Source of the DNA: Nanohaloarchaea archaeon PL-Br10_U2g5 | Lineage (GTDB): Archaea; Halobacteriota; Halobacteria; Halobacteriales; Haloferacaceae | Assembly: GCA_001564205.1 (NCBI GenBank) | Contig: LKMY01000091.1 | Location: 1-6,690 of the forward strand | Reading direction: 5' to 3' | DNA: 6,690 nt | Part shown: positions 5,475 through 6,690 of the stretch, one piece after another | Position numbering within the stretch: the first letter of the stretch is position 1 | Layout: every line of letters starts with the position of its first letter | Notes under the pieces: model-generated | Database searches by the model: none | What the model was told of the DNA's origin: nothing | The model's input: the letters and a program-made list of their open reading frames with translations, nothing else | Made by a program: the position numbers and the translations under genes

Positions 5475-6002
5475 ATGGAGGACGACGACAGCGACGAGAC
5501 TCGACCGATCGAAGCGAGACTGGGAGCGCTGCTCACTGATCGCGGGGAGACGCTCGCGGTCGCGGAGTCGCTGACTGGCGGGCTGGTCAGCTCGCGGGTG
5601 ACGGACGTCCCCGGCGCGAGCGCGTACTTCGATCGGGGGTTCATCACCTACGCGTACGACGCCAAGCGAGAGCTGCTCGGTGTCTCGCGCGAATCGCTTG
5701 ACACCGACGGGGCGGTAAGCGCGTCGGTCGCAGCAGAGATGGCGGCGGGGGCCCGGGACCGAGCCGACACCACGTGGGCGGTCGCGACGACAGGGATCGC
5801 GGGACCGGGGGGCGGAACCGAGGAGAAACCGGTCGGGCTCGTACATATCGGCGTGGCGTATGCCGCCCCGTGGGGCACCGGTGAGTCGTTCGTCGAGACG
5901 GAGCGAGTCGTTCTCGACGGTGACCGTGCCGCGGTGAAACGCGGAGCGGTCGACGCGGGACTCGATGCGCTCGTGCGAGCGATCCGGAGGGTAGACCAGT
6001 AG
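5475..6002 (+). CDS. pncC: CinA C-terminal domain protein (nicotinamide-nucleotide amidohydrolase)
   Basis: A 175-residue stand-alone CinA C-terminal domain. Family members deamidate nicotinamide mononucleotide (NMN) to nicotinate mononucleotide plus ammonia, recycling pyridine nucleotides. The signature AESLTGGLVSSRVTDVPG starts at residue 30, with Ser32 as the expected nucleophile. Tyr59 in GFITYAYDAK is a candidate second catalytic residue. The glycine-rich block ATTGIAGPGGGTEEKPVG spans 104-121, followed by LVHIG. The N-terminal MoaB/MogA-like CinA domain is absent, as in E. coli PncC, and the first 11 residues are acidic (MEDDDSDETRP), a halophile trait. An in-frame open frame extends upstream to 4377, but it is antisense to two better-supported genes and unlike any CinA domain. 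The gene is divergent from the methyltransferase and converges on the next - strand gene with a 53-base gap. The activity is inferred from the family. Confidence 0.93.
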   Translation: MEDDDSDETRPIEARLGALLTDRGETLAVAESLTGGLVSSRVTDVPGASAYFDRGFITYAYDAKRELLGVSRESLDTDGAVSASVAAEMAAGARDRADTTWAVATTGIAGPGGGTEEKPVGLVHIGVAYAAPWGTGESFVETERVVLDGDRAAVKRGAVDAGLDALVRAIRRVDQ

Positions 6003-6055
6003 CTGCGACCCCAGGGCCGGGCGCTCGCCGATCTCCGAGAGGCGTCGTCAAGCAG

Positions 6056-6259
6056 TCACCCGATATACGCGTTCCCGACCGCGGCGACGACGAGCGCGGC
6101 CACGACGATCCACGCGAACGGCTCCGCGGCCAACAGCGCGAATGGTCGGAGCACCGACTCGCTGAAGCCGAAGAGAACCCCTGCGGCGACGACCGCCGCG
6201 AGGACCGTCCCGGCGGCGACGAGCGAAACGCCGAGAATGGCCCTGTCGGATGCGTCCAT
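6056..6259 (-). CDS. Small two-helix membrane protein
   Basis: A 67-residue protein made almost wholly of two hydrophobic segments: about 8-31 (very Ala/Val rich) and 46-65. A short linker (FSESVLRPFALLAAEPF) joins them, and the charged head is MDASDR. No conserved catalytic motif is visible and I do not recognise the family. It resembles many short haloarchaeal conserved hypothetical membrane proteins. Support for a real gene comes from a well-placed TATA-like box (ttatta, centred about 26 bases upstream of the ATG) and from convergent placement against the cinA-type gene. There is no sign of a frameshift. Confidence 0.72.
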   Translation of the reverse strand: MDASDRAILGVSLVAAGTVLAAVVAAGVLFGFSESVLRPFALLAAEPFAWIVVAALVVAAVGNAYIG

Positions 6260-6280
6260 GGACGGTTTGGGTGAGCGATC

Positions 6281-6290
6281 CTAATAAGTA
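6281..6290 (-). promoter_or_regulatory. TATA-like box for the 67-residue membrane protein gene
   Basis: The - strand reads tacttattag, the strongest TATA-like match in the window. It is centred about 26 bases before the ATG at 6259, fitting a leaderless transcript. Inferred. Confidence 0.65.
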
Positions 6291-6316
6291 GTTCTCCCCG
6301 GCTGATTCACGTCTCT

Positions 6317-6366
6317 AAACAACCTACAAGGGCGAGTTCCCCGACCCACCGCGCCCGAGGCTGTTT
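6317..6366. other. Imperfect hairpin downstream of the 50-residue ORF
   Basis: The + strand arm aaacaacct (6317-6325) pairs with agg-ctgttt (6358-6366) in 8 of 9 positions. After an unpaired patch, gggcg (6330-6334) pairs with cgccc (6352-6356) around a 17-base loop. It sits between the stop of the 50-residue ORF and the promoter of the 67-residue gene. It might help end the tRNA/small-ORF transcript, or be chance in GC-rich DNA. Confidence 0.25.
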
Positions 6367-6386
6367 ACAACCGGTCACCCACGCGC

Positions 6387-6539
6387 TCAAACGTGTTCCG
6401 CGATGTACGCCTCGATCCGGTCGACGAGTTCGGGACGGAACGTCCAGAACCCGTCCCAGACGTTGGGTTCGTCTTCGATGGCGACGAGCGCCGCGTGGTC
6501 TCCGCGGCTTCCAGACGGTGTGAACACTCGTTGCGGCAT
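6387..6539 (-). CDS. Small 50-residue acidic protein, unknown function
   Basis: An unrecognised ORF of 50 residues beginning MPQRVFTPSG and ending RIEAYIAEHV. It looks coding: third positions are mostly G or C (for example GTC, GCC, ATC, GAC, CTC, GAG), acidic residues are frequent, and a compact core with two tryptophans (NVWDGFWTF, 27-35) precedes a predicted amphipathic helix (PELVDRIEAYIAEHV). There is no signal peptide, cysteine or metal motif, so it is likely a soluble cytoplasmic protein. It starts 25 bases after the 3' end of the tRNA-Thr on the same strand, with no clear TATA box or Shine-Dalgarno sequence. It may therefore be expressed from the tRNA promoter, its leader being left after tRNA 3' processing. 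The function is unknown. Confidence 0.6.
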   Translation of the reverse strand: MPQRVFTPSGSRGDHAALVAIEDEPNVWDGFWTFRPELVDRIEAYIAEHV

Positions 6540-6564
6540 CGGCGACTCTGAACAAGTGGTTCGA

Positions 6565-6638
6565 AGCCAGGGCAGGGATTTGAACCCCGGAAGTCTCGAT
6601 TACAAGTCGAGTGCATGAACCGCCCATGCTCCCCTGGC
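6565..6638 (-). tRNA. tRNA-Thr (anticodon UGU), atypical core
   Basis: A full cloverleaf reads on the - strand. The acceptor stem GCCAGGG/CCCTGGC is perfect (7 bp). The D-stem is GCAT/ATGC (4 bp) with GG kept in the loop. The anticodon stem CTCGA/TCGAG (5 bp) holds the loop CTTGTAA, anticodon TGT (+ strand complement at 6602-6604). A 5-base variable loop follows, then the T-stem CGGGG/CCCTG (one G-T pair) with loop TTCAAAT, and discriminator T73, with no encoded CCA. These fit Thr decoding ACA (and ACN wobble). Odd points: position 8 is G, not the near-universal T; position 14 is G, not A; and 21 is C, not A, so the usual 8-14 core pair is missing. It may be a functional variant, a drifting spare copy or a composite left by integration. 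Confidence 0.85.
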
Positions 6639-6658
6639 GCAGACGGGGATACTCGGCC

Positions 6659-6668
6659 CTCGTATGAG
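6659..6668 (-). promoter_or_regulatory. Candidate promoter element for the tRNA-Thr
   Basis: The near-palindrome ctcatacgag (- strand) is centred about 26 bases upstream of the tRNA 5' end, where a TATA box should lie. Its A/T content is low, so the call rests mainly on position. The rest of 6639-6690 shows no gene; it is cut by the window edge. Confidence 0.25.
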
Positions 6669-6690
6669 TGCGTGTCGTTTTCGGCGAGCC

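Noticed and set aside
5415..5846. Upstream extension of the methyltransferase frame on the - strand
   Set aside because: It is antisense to the cinA-type gene, Arg-rich and without family similarity; the conserved MTDWDERF head marks the real start at 5414.
6403..6618. + strand 71-residue frame ending RDLNPGSLDYKSSA
   Set aside because: That ending is the well-known false translation of a tRNA complement. The region is the tRNA-Thr and the 50-residue ORF on the opposite strand.

Overview
The window looks like a haloarchaeal (class Halobacteria) chromosome segment. It is very GC-rich with strong G/C at third codon positions, and its proteins are rich in Asp and Glu. Most start codons have no Shine-Dalgarno sequence but carry an A/T-rich TATA-like box about 26-28 bases upstream, the spacing expected for leaderless archaeal mRNAs. 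A genus such as Halorubrum is a guess from overall style only.

Left part (1-3750), all on the + strand, four genes each with its own candidate promoter: an HD-domain phosphohydrolase of the dGTPase/SAMHD1 type, a metal-dependent amidohydrolase of the cytosine deaminase/chlorohydrolase type, a four-helix membrane protein of unknown role, and a class II thymidine kinase (tdk). A perfect small hairpin lies between genes two and three.

Middle part (3792-5414), - strand: a small membrane protein with an acidic tail; a 176-base gap holding a 28-base tandem duplication and a degenerate 9-base periodicity; then a two-gene unit in which a class I SAM-dependent methyltransferase overlaps by 8 bases a 182-residue protein. 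That protein resembles the effector half of haloarchaeal FilR1-type regulators but has no DNA-binding domain.

Right part: a stand-alone CinA C-terminal-domain protein (NMN deamidase type, pncC) runs divergently from the methyltransferase across a 60-base gap. It is followed on the - strand by a 67-residue two-helix membrane protein, a 50-residue conserved-looking ORF, and a tRNA-Thr(UGU) whose fold is intact but whose core bases 8, 14 and 21 are unusual. The 50-residue ORF starts 25 bases after the tRNA 3' end and has no recognisable promoter of its own, so the two may share a transcript.

Functionally, three or four genes touch nucleotide metabolism: possible dNTP hydrolysis, a base/nucleoside deaminase-like amidohydrolase, thymidine phosphorylation and pyridine-nucleotide salvage. 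Separate promoters argue for a loose housekeeping neighbourhood, not one operon. I see no CRISPR array, insertion sequence, toxin-antitoxin pair or clear defence system. The most unusual items are the DNA-binding-domain-less FilR1-like protein coupled to a methyltransferase, the atypical tRNA-Thr with its trailing small ORF, and the tandem repeat.
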